NCBI GenBank assembly: GCA_017622115.1
Contig: JAGART010000078.1
Span: 1 to 6,820 of the forward strand
Direction: 5' to 3'
Source: Clostridia bacterium
GTDB taxonomy: Bacteria; Bacillota; Clostridia; Christensenellales; UBA1242
Length of the DNA stretch: 6,820 bases
The translations under genes and the position numbers were made by a program. A model generated the notes under the pieces. That model was not told the origin of the DNA. It worked only from the letters and a program-made list of their open reading frames with translations, and did not search any database. This document shows, in pieces, positions 1 to 5,580 of this stretch (within the stretch, counting starts at the first letter, position 1; each line of letters begins with the position of its first letter).

Positions 1-2558
1 AGCGACATAAAGACTTTTGCCCACGTAATCTTACCTGCTTCAACTCTTAATACAGGAGTAGCCAACTTACAAATCTCAACAGCATTACTTATTTCACTTG
101 TAATTGAAGCATCATCTGTACCATTATCACCTAATGCCATAACCATAAATTGATAATTTCCTGCCAAAACGATTTGGTCTGCAAAACTTGTAGCAGAGAA
201 ATCAACAGAAAGGTTAGTAAGTCCTTGTTCGAATGAAACTTTTTCTGTACCCAAAAGTGTTGTAGGCTTGTCGTTTTCATCTAATTGATACAAGTAAATT
301 TGATAACGATTTATACTTGTGCTTGTAGATTTCCAAGACAATGTATTTCCACGCACAGACACATCATAAGGTTTAGTTAAAACTTTTGCTGTAATAGTTT
401 GAGAGTAAGGAGAATTTATAATATAAGTTGTATCACTACCTAAAATTGTTGTACCAAATTGTTGTCCACTTGCATCTGTATCAATCTTTGTTTGAATAGA
501 AATTGAATAACGAGAATTGCTTGTCAAACTATCTAATACAGCACTTTCTACATTGATACCAAACTCTTCCCCATTAACTTCTGTATATTCGACAGAACCA
601 ACTTTTAATACGTATCTAATACCTGGGTGATTGTCTGCAATATTTGTGTCTGCATATTTTTGCCACTTAATTACACCTTCTTCTATACGCAAAGATTCAG
701 GTGCACTCATTTGATATGTATTAATAGCAACGGCCTCACTATATTTACCATTAATTACAAAAGTACCAGAAGCCATATTATTAATTGGACGAAGTTTAAA
801 TGTATAAAGTCTTTCACTTGCATTTGCTTCGTTTAATTTTTCAGCAATATTAATACTTCCTGTCGCCTTAAAAGGCTCAACCACTTGACTACCAGTATTT
901 GTGTTTGTAATCATAACTTCTACATAGTCAGTACCTATTCTATCACCATTAGCATTTTTAACTTCCCAAGTCAATTCACCATCAACAACAGAAATATATG
1001 CTTGACCAATAGCATCATACATAGAAATTTGAATACGTTCGGTCGGCTGACTTTGAATAATATTTTGGTCTGCATCATTTATAGCATAAACATTAACATT
1101 AAGATATGTTTCGCCACCAAAATCCGCAATAGTAGGTTCATAAGTATAACTTGATTTGTTTGCCTCGTGAGCAATTTGTACTTGTTCCCCATTACCAAAA
1201 TCAACTATATAGTGAGTTGCATTTTCAACAGGTTCCCACTTTAATTGACCATAAGAAACAGTAAATCCAGCAGGAGTTGCAAGTTTAATTAATTTTTGTA
1301 CAGAAACTTTTACACCACTATCACTATAACTTGTACCTGCTTCGGCAATAGCCACAATCTTGATATAGTTATCACCTATATTCCAAACTAACTTTTCACC
1401 ATTCTTTTCATCATAAGCAATAGTTGTCTTTGTAGGATTAATTGCCTCTACATTTTTAACAGGTTTACCATCACTTTCTGAAATCACACTACTATTGTTA
1501 TTAGAAATATAAATATTGTATGATTGAGCATTTGTAACTTTTTGCCATTCGATAATGTATTGTTGGTTTTCGCTATCAGCAGAAATAACCATTTCACCAG
1601 CAGGGATTGCTAATTGCTTTTGAGCACGAGAAGAACTCACACTATCAACAAAGTAAGATGTATTTACTTGTGAACCAATCGCATACATATAAACTTCATA
1701 AGCATCATATGTACTAGGCACACCTGTTAAGTTTGATAAGTCATAACTTGTTACACCCGCAGCAGAAATCAAATCTGTACAAGTTTGAACAACATCATCA
1801 TTAACTAAATAATCAACTTTAATTTTGTATTGAGTAGCAGTAGGCACAGAACTCCAAGTCAAAATATTCTTTTGAGTTGCACCAGAACCACTAACAACAA
1901 CATTTAAGTTTTTAGGTGCAGAAAGTTTACCTACAGTTATACTTTCACTATATTGAGAACCCCAAATATCAGCAGAAGTATTTGCTTTTGCTTTAAACAC
2001 GATTAAAACAGGTGTTTCACTTAATTCACTAGGAATATTAGCACTCAAAACTCCATTAGAAACAGTAGAATTTAACAAAGCAGTATCCCATAATGCTTGT
2101 TGTTCTGCAGAAATAGCAGAACCCGCAGTTGGAGTAATGCGATATTCATAATCACTAATAGATGTAGTATTTGATGATAATTTAAAAGTCAAATTAAAAG
2201 TACGTTCACCCTCGCTTAAATCACCACCATACTCTACTTTTAACTCTGTTGGAGCACTTAATTGTTTAAATTCAAAAGTTGGTGAAAATACAGAGTCATT
2301 GTATGCTGTATCATTACCCAAGGCTTTTACTTTTACAGAATAACTACCTTCTGCTATACAAGATACCCCATTTAATGCACTAGAATTTGTATAAGAATTT
2401 GCAGAAGTAGTTACAACATCTTGTGCTACTCCATCTTTTACAATAGATAATTGATATTTTGGCAAGTATCCAGAATCTGTTGTAACAGTACCCCAAGAAA
2501 TTCTTGTACCATCATATGTTAAACCGTATGGTGCATTTAATGACACTTTTTCTGGTCT
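1..2558 (-). repeat. Tandem Fn3-like protein modules, about 100 residues each
   Basis: Within the lipoprotein, module starts fall near residues 121, 221, 333, 437, 547, 633, 737, 845 and 951. The conserved Trp of the (I/L)xW motif recurs with spacings of 103, 103, 90, 101, 110 and 104 residues between W355 and W966. The modules have diverged strongly: only the linker (K/Q)(L/M)(S/A)xP and the Trp strand are obvious. They look like an old duplication, not a recent DNA-level expansion. The last module is cut by the window edge. Confidence 0.75.
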
Positions 2559-2918
2559 TACTGTTACAGTAGAAACAGCAGATTGAGCAGAGTCGTTATC
2601 TGTTGACTTTATAGTAATTTGGGCACTACCTACTCCAACAGCTGTAACCAAACCATTTTCATCAACAGTTACAACATTTTCGTTACTACTCGTAAACGTA
2701 ACAGCTTTATTTGTCGCTTCTGCCGGCATTACTGCATATTGTAATTGATATGTTTTTGTGCCATCCATAGCCAAAGAAAGTATTTCACTTTCTTCACTCA
2801 ATGTAATATAAGAAGCGTAAACATAATTAGGCCCACCTGGCTGTTGATTACAAGCGGCAAACATAGGTACAATAAACACAGCAAGAAAAGCCAATAAAAC
2901 GTTCCTAATTTTTGACAT
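1..2918 (-). CDS. Giant multi-domain surface lipoprotein (Big_2 plus Fn3-like repeats), 3' end beyond window
   Basis: An uninterrupted frame of 972 codons runs from the ATG at 2918 to the left edge with no stop, so the C-terminus is missing. Residues 1-22 form a lipoprotein signal peptide (Lys3/Arg5, hydrophobic core 7-20, lipobox FAAC with Cys23), so the mature protein should be lipid-anchored on the outer face of the membrane. Residues about 38-118 resemble a bacterial Ig-like group 2 (Big_2) domain, with the typical 'TSSNENVVTVDENGLVTAV' core. From about 121 onward come at least nine Fn3-like modules, each opening with a linker like QLSAP, KLSAP or KLATP and carrying a B-strand Trp (W142, 355, 458, 561, 651, 752, 862, 966); the second module has Phe instead. 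No catalytic motif is visible. The protein is rich in Ser, Thr and Asn. A role in adhesion or as a surface scaffold is inference. An AGGAG ribosome site supports this start. No convincing promoter lies in the 122 bp between it and the upstream tRNA gene, so read-through from the tRNA promoter is possible. Confidence 0.9.
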   Translation of the reverse strand, partial: MSKIRNVLLAFLAVFIVPMFAACNQQPGGPNYVYASYITLSEESEILSLAMDGTKTYQLQYAVMPAEATNKAVTFTSSNENVVTVDENGLVTAVGVGSAQITIKSTDNDSAQSAVSTVTVRPEKVSLNAPYGLTYDGTRISWGTVTTDSGYLPKYQLSIVKDGVAQDVVTTSANSYTNSSALNGVSCIAEGSYSVKVKALGNDTAYNDSVFSPTFEFKQLSAPTELKVEYGGDLSEGERTFNLTFKLSSNTTSISDYEYRITPTAGSAISAEQQALWDTALLNSTVSNGVLSANIPSELSETPVLIVFKAKANTSADIWGSQYSESITVGKLSAPKNLNVVVSGSGATQKNILTWSSVPTATQYKIKVDYLVNDDVVQTCTDLISAAGVTSYDLSNLTGVPSTYDAYEVYMYAIGSQVNTSYFVDSVSSSRAQKQLAIPAGEMVISADSENQQYIIEWQKVTNAQSYNIYISNNNSSVISESDGKPVKNVEAINPTKTTIAYDEKNGEKLVWNIGDNYIKIVAIAEAGTSYSDSGVKVSVQKLIKLATPAGFTVSYGQLKWEPVENATHYIVDFGNGEQVQIAHEANKSSYTYEPTIADFGGETYLNVNVYAINDADQNIIQSQPTERIQISMYDAIGQAYISVVDGELTWEVKNANGDRIGTDYVEVMITNTNTGSQVVEPFKATGSINIAEKLNEANASERLYTFKLRPINNMASGTFVINGKYSEAVAINTYQMSAPESLRIEEGVIKWQKYADTNIADNHPGIRYVLKVGSVEYTEVNGEEFGINVESAVLDSLTSNSRYSISIQTKIDTDASGQQFGTTILGSDTTYIINSPYSQTITAKVLTKPYDVSVRGNTLSWKSTSTSINRYQIYLYQLDENDKPTTLLGTEKVSFEQGLTNLSVDFSATSFADQIVLAGNYQFMVMALGDNGTDDASITSEISNAVEICKLATPVLRVEAGKITWAKVFMS

Positions 2919-2927
2919 TTTGTACAT

Positions 2928-2932
2928 CTCCT
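2928..2932 (-). promoter_or_regulatory. Ribosome binding site that decides the lipoprotein start
   Basis: The minus strand reads AGGAG here. It lies 9 nt before the ATG at 2918 but directly abuts an in-frame ATG at 2927, which would have no spacer. The start at 2918 is therefore preferred, and it gives a compact signal peptide beginning MSKIRN. Choosing 2927 would add only three residues. Confidence 0.75.
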
Positions 2933-2987
2933 ATTTTCTTATGTTTTCTAAAAAGTTACAAAATAATACAAAAAATGTAAAATTTTT

Positions 2988-3035
2988 TTGCTAGCCCTAT
3001 ATAAATAAAACACCCTGCAAAATATTATCTAGCAA
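2988..3035 (-). repeat. Inverted repeat between tRNA and lipoprotein gene
   Basis: Perfect 7-bp arms TTGCTAG (2988-2994) and CTAGCAA (3029-3035) are separated by 34 nt. On the minus strand the distal arm is followed by an A-run and then TTTT, not by a clean U-tract, so it is a poor intrinsic terminator. It could end or slow the tRNA transcript, or mark 3' trailer processing. The long loop keeps confidence low. Confidence 0.35.
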
Positions 3036-3040
3036 GGCAA

Positions 3041-3115
3041 TGGTGCTCCCGACGAGAATCGAACTCATATTGGTCGCTTAGGAGGCGGCTGTTTTATCCA
3101 TTAAACTACGGGAGC
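3041..3115 (-). tRNA. tRNA-Arg, anticodon CCU
   Basis: The 75-nt minus-strand sequence folds as a cloverleaf. The acceptor stem GCTCCCG/CGGGAGC has seven perfect pairs, the D arm is GTTT/AAAC, the anticodon loop CTCCTAA has CCT at positions 34-36 preceded by T33 and followed by A37, and the T loop is TTCGATT on stem ATGAG/CTCGT with one T-G wobble. Discriminator A73 and a genomically encoded CCA (3041-3043) complete it. It reads AGG arginine codons. The anticodon stem GCCGC/GCGAC has one C-A mismatch at the second pair (28-42). The variable loop is only four bases. A near-consensus promoter lies about 47 bp upstream, and the leader between carries a small GTGG-GAAA-CCAC hairpin (3135-3146). 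Confidence 0.93.
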
Positions 3116-3150
3116 AAGTTACAATAAACGCAAGGTGGTTTCCCACTAGT

Positions 3151-3168
3151 TTATTATACTTATTATAC
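3151..3168. repeat. Perfect 9-bp tandem repeat duplicating a -10 box
   Basis: TTATTATAC occurs twice head to tail (3151-3159 and 3160-3168). On the minus strand each copy contains TATAAT, so the tRNA promoter has two consecutive -10 hexamers nine bases apart. Only the upstream one (3162-3167) is correctly spaced from the TTGACA box. Confidence 0.8.
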
Positions 3169-3191
3169 AAAATTTTATTACGTTGTGTCAA
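3162..3191 (-). promoter_or_regulatory. SigA-type promoter of tRNA-Arg
   Basis: Reading the minus strand, TTGACA (3191-3186) and TATAAT (3167-3162), both perfect consensus hexamers, are separated by 18 bp. The predicted start is near 3155, giving a 5' leader of about 40 nt that RNase P would remove. This strong box pattern suits a stable-RNA gene. Confidence 0.85.
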
Positions 3192-3205
3192 ATTCTTTTT
3201 ATTAA

Positions 3206-3239
3206 TTGACTAGAAAATTTATAAATTATATGCTATACT
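3206..3239 (+). promoter_or_regulatory. Promoter of the methyltransferase gene
   Basis: TTGACT (3206-3211) is a good -35 box. Two -10 candidates follow: TATGCT (3229-3234) at a 17-bp spacing, and TATACT (3234-3239) preceded by TGC, which makes an extended -10. Either places the transcript start near 3241-3246, just before the ribosome site. The TTG of the -35 box is also the first possible in-frame start codon, which is why the longer reading frame from 3206 is rejected. The promoter is divergent from the tRNA promoter, with 14 bp between the two -35 boxes. Confidence 0.65.
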
Positions 3240-3265
3240 TAAAAAAACAAAAAAGGTACAGGTTT

Positions 3266-4207
3266 ATGCAAAAAATACTAACAGAACTACAAAACAGAAA
3301 CTCGCTTATAAAAATAATATTGAGCGACACCAAAACCGCTGAATTTAAAAAAATAATTATAAGACCGATACTTATAAAAAATAATTTATTTTGGCAATTC
3401 GAAAAGCATACACAAAACAAAGTTTATCACGAAAACATTCAAGATGTTGAATTTCTTGAATTAATTAAATTAGTTTTGCAAGAATATATGCAAATAGCAT
3501 TCTTTTATACTGGTTATACAGTAACTTTTAGTGGTTCAAAAGGAAAATACACTAAAAGCCAAAGTAGCAACAATCTAAAAGAAATAACAATCCTAGATTT
3601 TGGCTGTGGCAAATCATACTTAACCTTTATCATATATCATTACTTTGTTTATATTAAAAAGATTAAAGCAACTGTAATAGGTTACGACCTAAAAGAAGAT
3701 GTCGTGCAAAACTGTAACGCTATTGCCCTTCGTTACGGTTATGAAAATTTAAAGTTTTATGTAAATGATGTTACAAAAGGCAATCTTTACAATAAACCTA
3801 TCGATATGATAATTACTTTACATGCTTGCGATATTGCCACAGACTATGCATTAGATTATGCCATAAAAAACAATGTTCCTTTTATATTTAGTGTGCCTTG
3901 TTGTCAACATGAAATCAATCAACAGATTCGCTCGAATGGAGATTTTGATATACTTCTTAAACACGGGCTTATCAAAGAACGTTTTTGTGCTTTGCTCACC
4001 GATTCTATAAGAGCGGAAATTTTATCTCAAAATGGTTATTCTGTTGATTTACTAGAATTCGTTGACTTTGCTCACTCTCCAAAAAACATAATGATTAGAG
4101 CAAACAAAACAACTCGTAAAATAATTAATTTTGATATACAAACACTTTGCGATAAATACAATTTTAAACAAACATTATGGCAATTACAAAAGAACCCTAA
4201 AAATTAG
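3266..4207 (+). CDS. SAM-dependent methyltransferase, class I (Methyltransf_32/METTL25-like)
   Basis: The 313-residue cytoplasmic protein has a Rossmann-fold methyltransferase core after an N-terminal region of about 105 residues. Motif I is DFGCGKSYLT (111-120), the acidic end of strand 2 is GYDLKED (139-145, Asp141), NDVTKG follows (168-), and the motif IV region reads LHACDIATD (185-193), then VPCCQHE (210-216). The HACD...PCCQHE combination recalls the METTL25/GSTCD-like methyltransferases (family from memory); the substrate, perhaps RNA, is not shown by the sequence. The ATG at 3266 is chosen because a promoter occupies 3206-3239 and an A-rich AAAAAGG site sits 9 nt upstream. A TTG start at 3206 would add 20 residues rich in Lys, Arg and Tyr. 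The gene has its own promoter and terminator, so it is probably monocistronic. Base composition is very AT-rich, especially in the first 100 codons. Confidence 0.85.
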   Translation: MQKILTELQNRNSLIKIILSDTKTAEFKKIIIRPILIKNNLFWQFEKHTQNKVYHENIQDVEFLELIKLVLQEYMQIAFFYTGYTVTFSGSKGKYTKSQSSNNLKEITILDFGCGKSYLTFIIYHYFVYIKKIKATVIGYDLKEDVVQNCNAIALRYGYENLKFYVNDVTKGNLYNKPIDMIITLHACDIATDYALDYAIKNNVPFIFSVPCCQHEINQQIRSNGDFDILLKHGLIKERFCALLTDSIRAEILSQNGYSVDLLEFVDFAHSPKNIMIRANKTTRKIINFDIQTLCDKYNFKQTLWQLQKNPKN

Positions 4208-4224
4208 AGTTCTTTTTATTTTTT
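4188..4224 (+). terminator. Intrinsic terminator overlapping the methyltransferase stop
   Basis: The stem is AAAAGAAC/GTTCTTTT (4188-4195 with 4209-4216), one C-A mismatch, then CTAA/TTAG, with an AAA loop at 4201-4203. It is followed by a U-tract, TTTTTATTTTTT. The gene's TAG stop (4205-4207) lies inside the hairpin, so translating ribosomes would cover it until release. Confidence 0.85.
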
Positions 4225-4235
4225 CTCAATTTTAT

Positions 4236-4264
4236 TTGGCGAAAGTACAAATATTTGATATACT
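4236..4264 (+). promoter_or_regulatory. Extended -10 promoter of the EEP-family gene
   Basis: TTGGCG (4236-4241) is followed after 17 bp by TATACT (4259-4264). TGA immediately precedes the -10 box, giving an extended -10 element. The transcript would start near 4271, leaving a 5' leader of only about 15 nt before the ATG at 4286. It starts just after the upstream terminator, so this gene is a separate unit. Confidence 0.8.
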
Positions 4265-4285
4265 AAATAAAAAAAGGAGTAAAAG

Positions 4286-5413
4286 ATGCATTCAGTAAAA
4301 AGAATTTTAAAAATTACAGGTATATTTTTGCTTTGTGTAATTTTAGGGTTAGTCGTTATAGTTGGCGGTTATGCTTTATACTTAACTTGTCAATTTTATC
4401 GAATTGCAGACAATCAAACACTTGAAATCACACAAAACAAAGAGGCTATGCTAAACACTAATCAAGAATACACTATCACAACATACAATATAGGTTTTGG
4501 AGCATACTCACAAGACTTCACATTCTTTATGGACGCAGGCGAAATGAAAGATGGCACTAAAACACAAGGAACTGGCAGTCGTGCAAAAAGCAAAGAAACT
4601 GTTGAGCGCAACACTCTCGGCGCTATTCGTTCAGTTGCAGACCACAACGCAGATATAATGTTATTTCAAGAAGTAGATACATCTTCTCATCGTAGTTATT
4701 TTATCAATCAATACGAAAGTATACAATCAAGTTTCACAAATTATTCATCAAGTTTTGCAAGCAACTTCCATTCTGGTTATTTATTTTACCCACTCACCAG
4801 CCCACACGGAACAGTAAATGCAGGTGTTGCAACATTATCAAAATATAAAGTAGAAAGTGCTGTACGCCGTTCATTCCCTATTGATGAATCATTCCCAAAC
4901 AAATTTTTCGATTTGGACAGATGCTTTACAATTAACAAAATGCCTATTGAAAATAGTGATAAATATCTGGTATTAATTAACTTGCATATGAGCGCTTATG
5001 ATGAGGGTGGCATAATTAGAGCCCAACAATTTGAGTTGCTTATGAATTATATGTCTAGCGAATACGCACAAGGCAATTATGTAATTGCGGGTGGCGATTG
5101 GAATCACGATATCGCTGATTCAATTAACCTTTTTAAAACAGACCAAAAAGTACCTAGTTGGGTAGCAGAAATTAATGATACTGAAATACCAGCAGGTTTT
5201 AGTCTTGCTTCTGCCACAAATGTACCTACCTGCCGTGCAACAGATATAGCATACACAAAAAATACAGATGGTTCACTTGTAAACTACTCTATTGTTTTAG
5301 ATGGCTATATGGTTAGCGATAATGTAAAAGTAAATCTTGTACACAATATTGATACGGACTTTAATTATTCAGACCACAACCCTGCTTTAATGAAATTTGA
5401 ATTAATACAATAA
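4286..5413 (+). CDS. Membrane-anchored endonuclease/exonuclease/phosphatase (EEP) family protein
   Basis: This is a complete protein of 375 residues. A basic start (MHSVKRILK) and a hydrophobic segment at about 10-33 form a signal anchor, so the catalytic domain should lie outside the membrane; the nearby Cys35 is not in a convincing lipobox. The metal-dependent EEP fold is shown by TYNIGFG (66-72, Asn68), DIMLFQEVD (123-131, Glu129), AGVATLSKY (179-187), LINLHMSAY (230-238, His234), IAGGDWNHD (267-275, Asp271/Asn273), LDGYMVSD (338-345, Asp339) and the terminal YSDHNP (361-366, Asp363/His364). All expected catalytic residues are present. EEP enzymes cleave phosphodiester or phosphomonoester bonds in nucleic acids, inositol phosphates or sphingolipids; the substrate cannot be told here. 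Residues 73-110, between the Asn and Glu motifs, form an extended segment (FFMDAGEM...) that seems typical of one Firmicutes subgroup. The start is fixed by AGGAG (4275-4279) with a 6-nt spacer. Confidence 0.9.
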   Translation: MHSVKRILKITGIFLLCVILGLVVIVGGYALYLTCQFYRIADNQTLEITQNKEAMLNTNQEYTITTYNIGFGAYSQDFTFFMDAGEMKDGTKTQGTGSRAKSKETVERNTLGAIRSVADHNADIMLFQEVDTSSHRSYFINQYESIQSSFTNYSSSFASNFHSGYLFYPLTSPHGTVNAGVATLSKYKVESAVRRSFPIDESFPNKFFDLDRCFTINKMPIENSDKYLVLINLHMSAYDEGGIIRAQQFELLMNYMSSEYAQGNYVIAGGDWNHDIADSINLFKTDQKVPSWVAEINDTEIPAGFSLASATNVPTCRATDIAYTKNTDGSLVNYSIVLDGYMVSDNVKVNLVHNIDTDFNYSDHNPALMKFELIQ

Positions 5414-5440
5414 AAAAAGGCTACATTTAGCCTTTTTCTT
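5414..5440. terminator. Bidirectional intrinsic terminator between convergent genes
   Basis: A perfect 10-bp stem AAAAAGGCTA/TAGCCTTTTT (5414-5423 with 5428-5437) encloses a CATT loop. The plus strand continues TTTTTCTTTT and the minus strand TTTTTTTATT, so it can stop transcripts from both sides. It begins directly after the TAA of the EEP gene and lies about 140 bp beyond the stop of the LRR gene. Confidence 0.9.
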
Positions 5441-5474
5441 TTACTTTAAACTCAAATTATTCGTAAAATAACCT

Positions 5475-5522
5475 GCATAGTACTTCGCATAGTATTGTTT
5501 TTATATAGCAAGTTATTAACTT
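5475..5522. repeat. Short direct repeat and two small hairpins in the convergent gap
   Basis: GCATAGTA occurs at 5475-5482 and 5487-5494 (period 12). The same stretch can fold as an 8-bp stem, 5477-5484 with 5491-5498, including two G-U pairs around loop TCGCAT. A second hairpin, AAGTT-ATT-AACTT, lies at 5510-5522. None has a U-tract of terminator quality. No ORF is supported in 5441-5579, and the function is unknown. Confidence 0.5.
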
Positions 5523-5540
5523 AAATATTATTTCTAGCAT

Positions 5541-5580
5541 TAATCATGCAAAGTATGATTTTATCTAACAAAGTTAGATT
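5541..5580. repeat. Two tandem 20-bp stem-loop units with compensatory differences
   Basis: Units 5541-5560 and 5561-5580 match at 14 of 20 positions. Each forms a hairpin with an AAA loop (TTT on minus): AATCATGC/GTATGATT (5542-5549 with 5553-5560) and ATCTAAC/GTTAGAT (5563-5569 with 5573-5579). The differences sit in the stems and are paired: A-T to T-A, T-A to A-T, and G-U to A-T. The second unit touches the TAA of the LRR gene (5582-5580), so both lie at the very start of that gene's 3' untranslated region. Neither is followed by a U-tract long enough for a standard terminator. Confidence 0.7.

Noticed and set aside
627..1154. Two plus-strand reading frames (627-836 and 885-1154)
   Set aside because: They lie antisense inside the continuous lipoprotein frame, have Ile/Asn/Thr/Cys-rich shadow composition, and show no domain or ribosome site.
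3041..3115. The tRNA gene as an integration (att) site for a mobile element
   Set aside because: No integrase gene is visible and no direct repeat of the tRNA 3' end was noticed elsewhere in the window.
3226..3420. Minus-strand frame overlapping the start of the methyltransferase
   Set aside because: It is antisense to a supported gene and its Phe/Ile/Cys-rich composition comes from reading A-rich DNA backwards.
4462..4647. Minus-strand frame inside the EEP gene
   Set aside because: It is antisense to a region encoding catalytic EEP motifs and has no ribosome site or recognisable domain.
5541..5580. The 20-bp tandem units as a CRISPR array
   Set aside because: There are only two adjacent units, with no spacers between them and no cas genes nearby.
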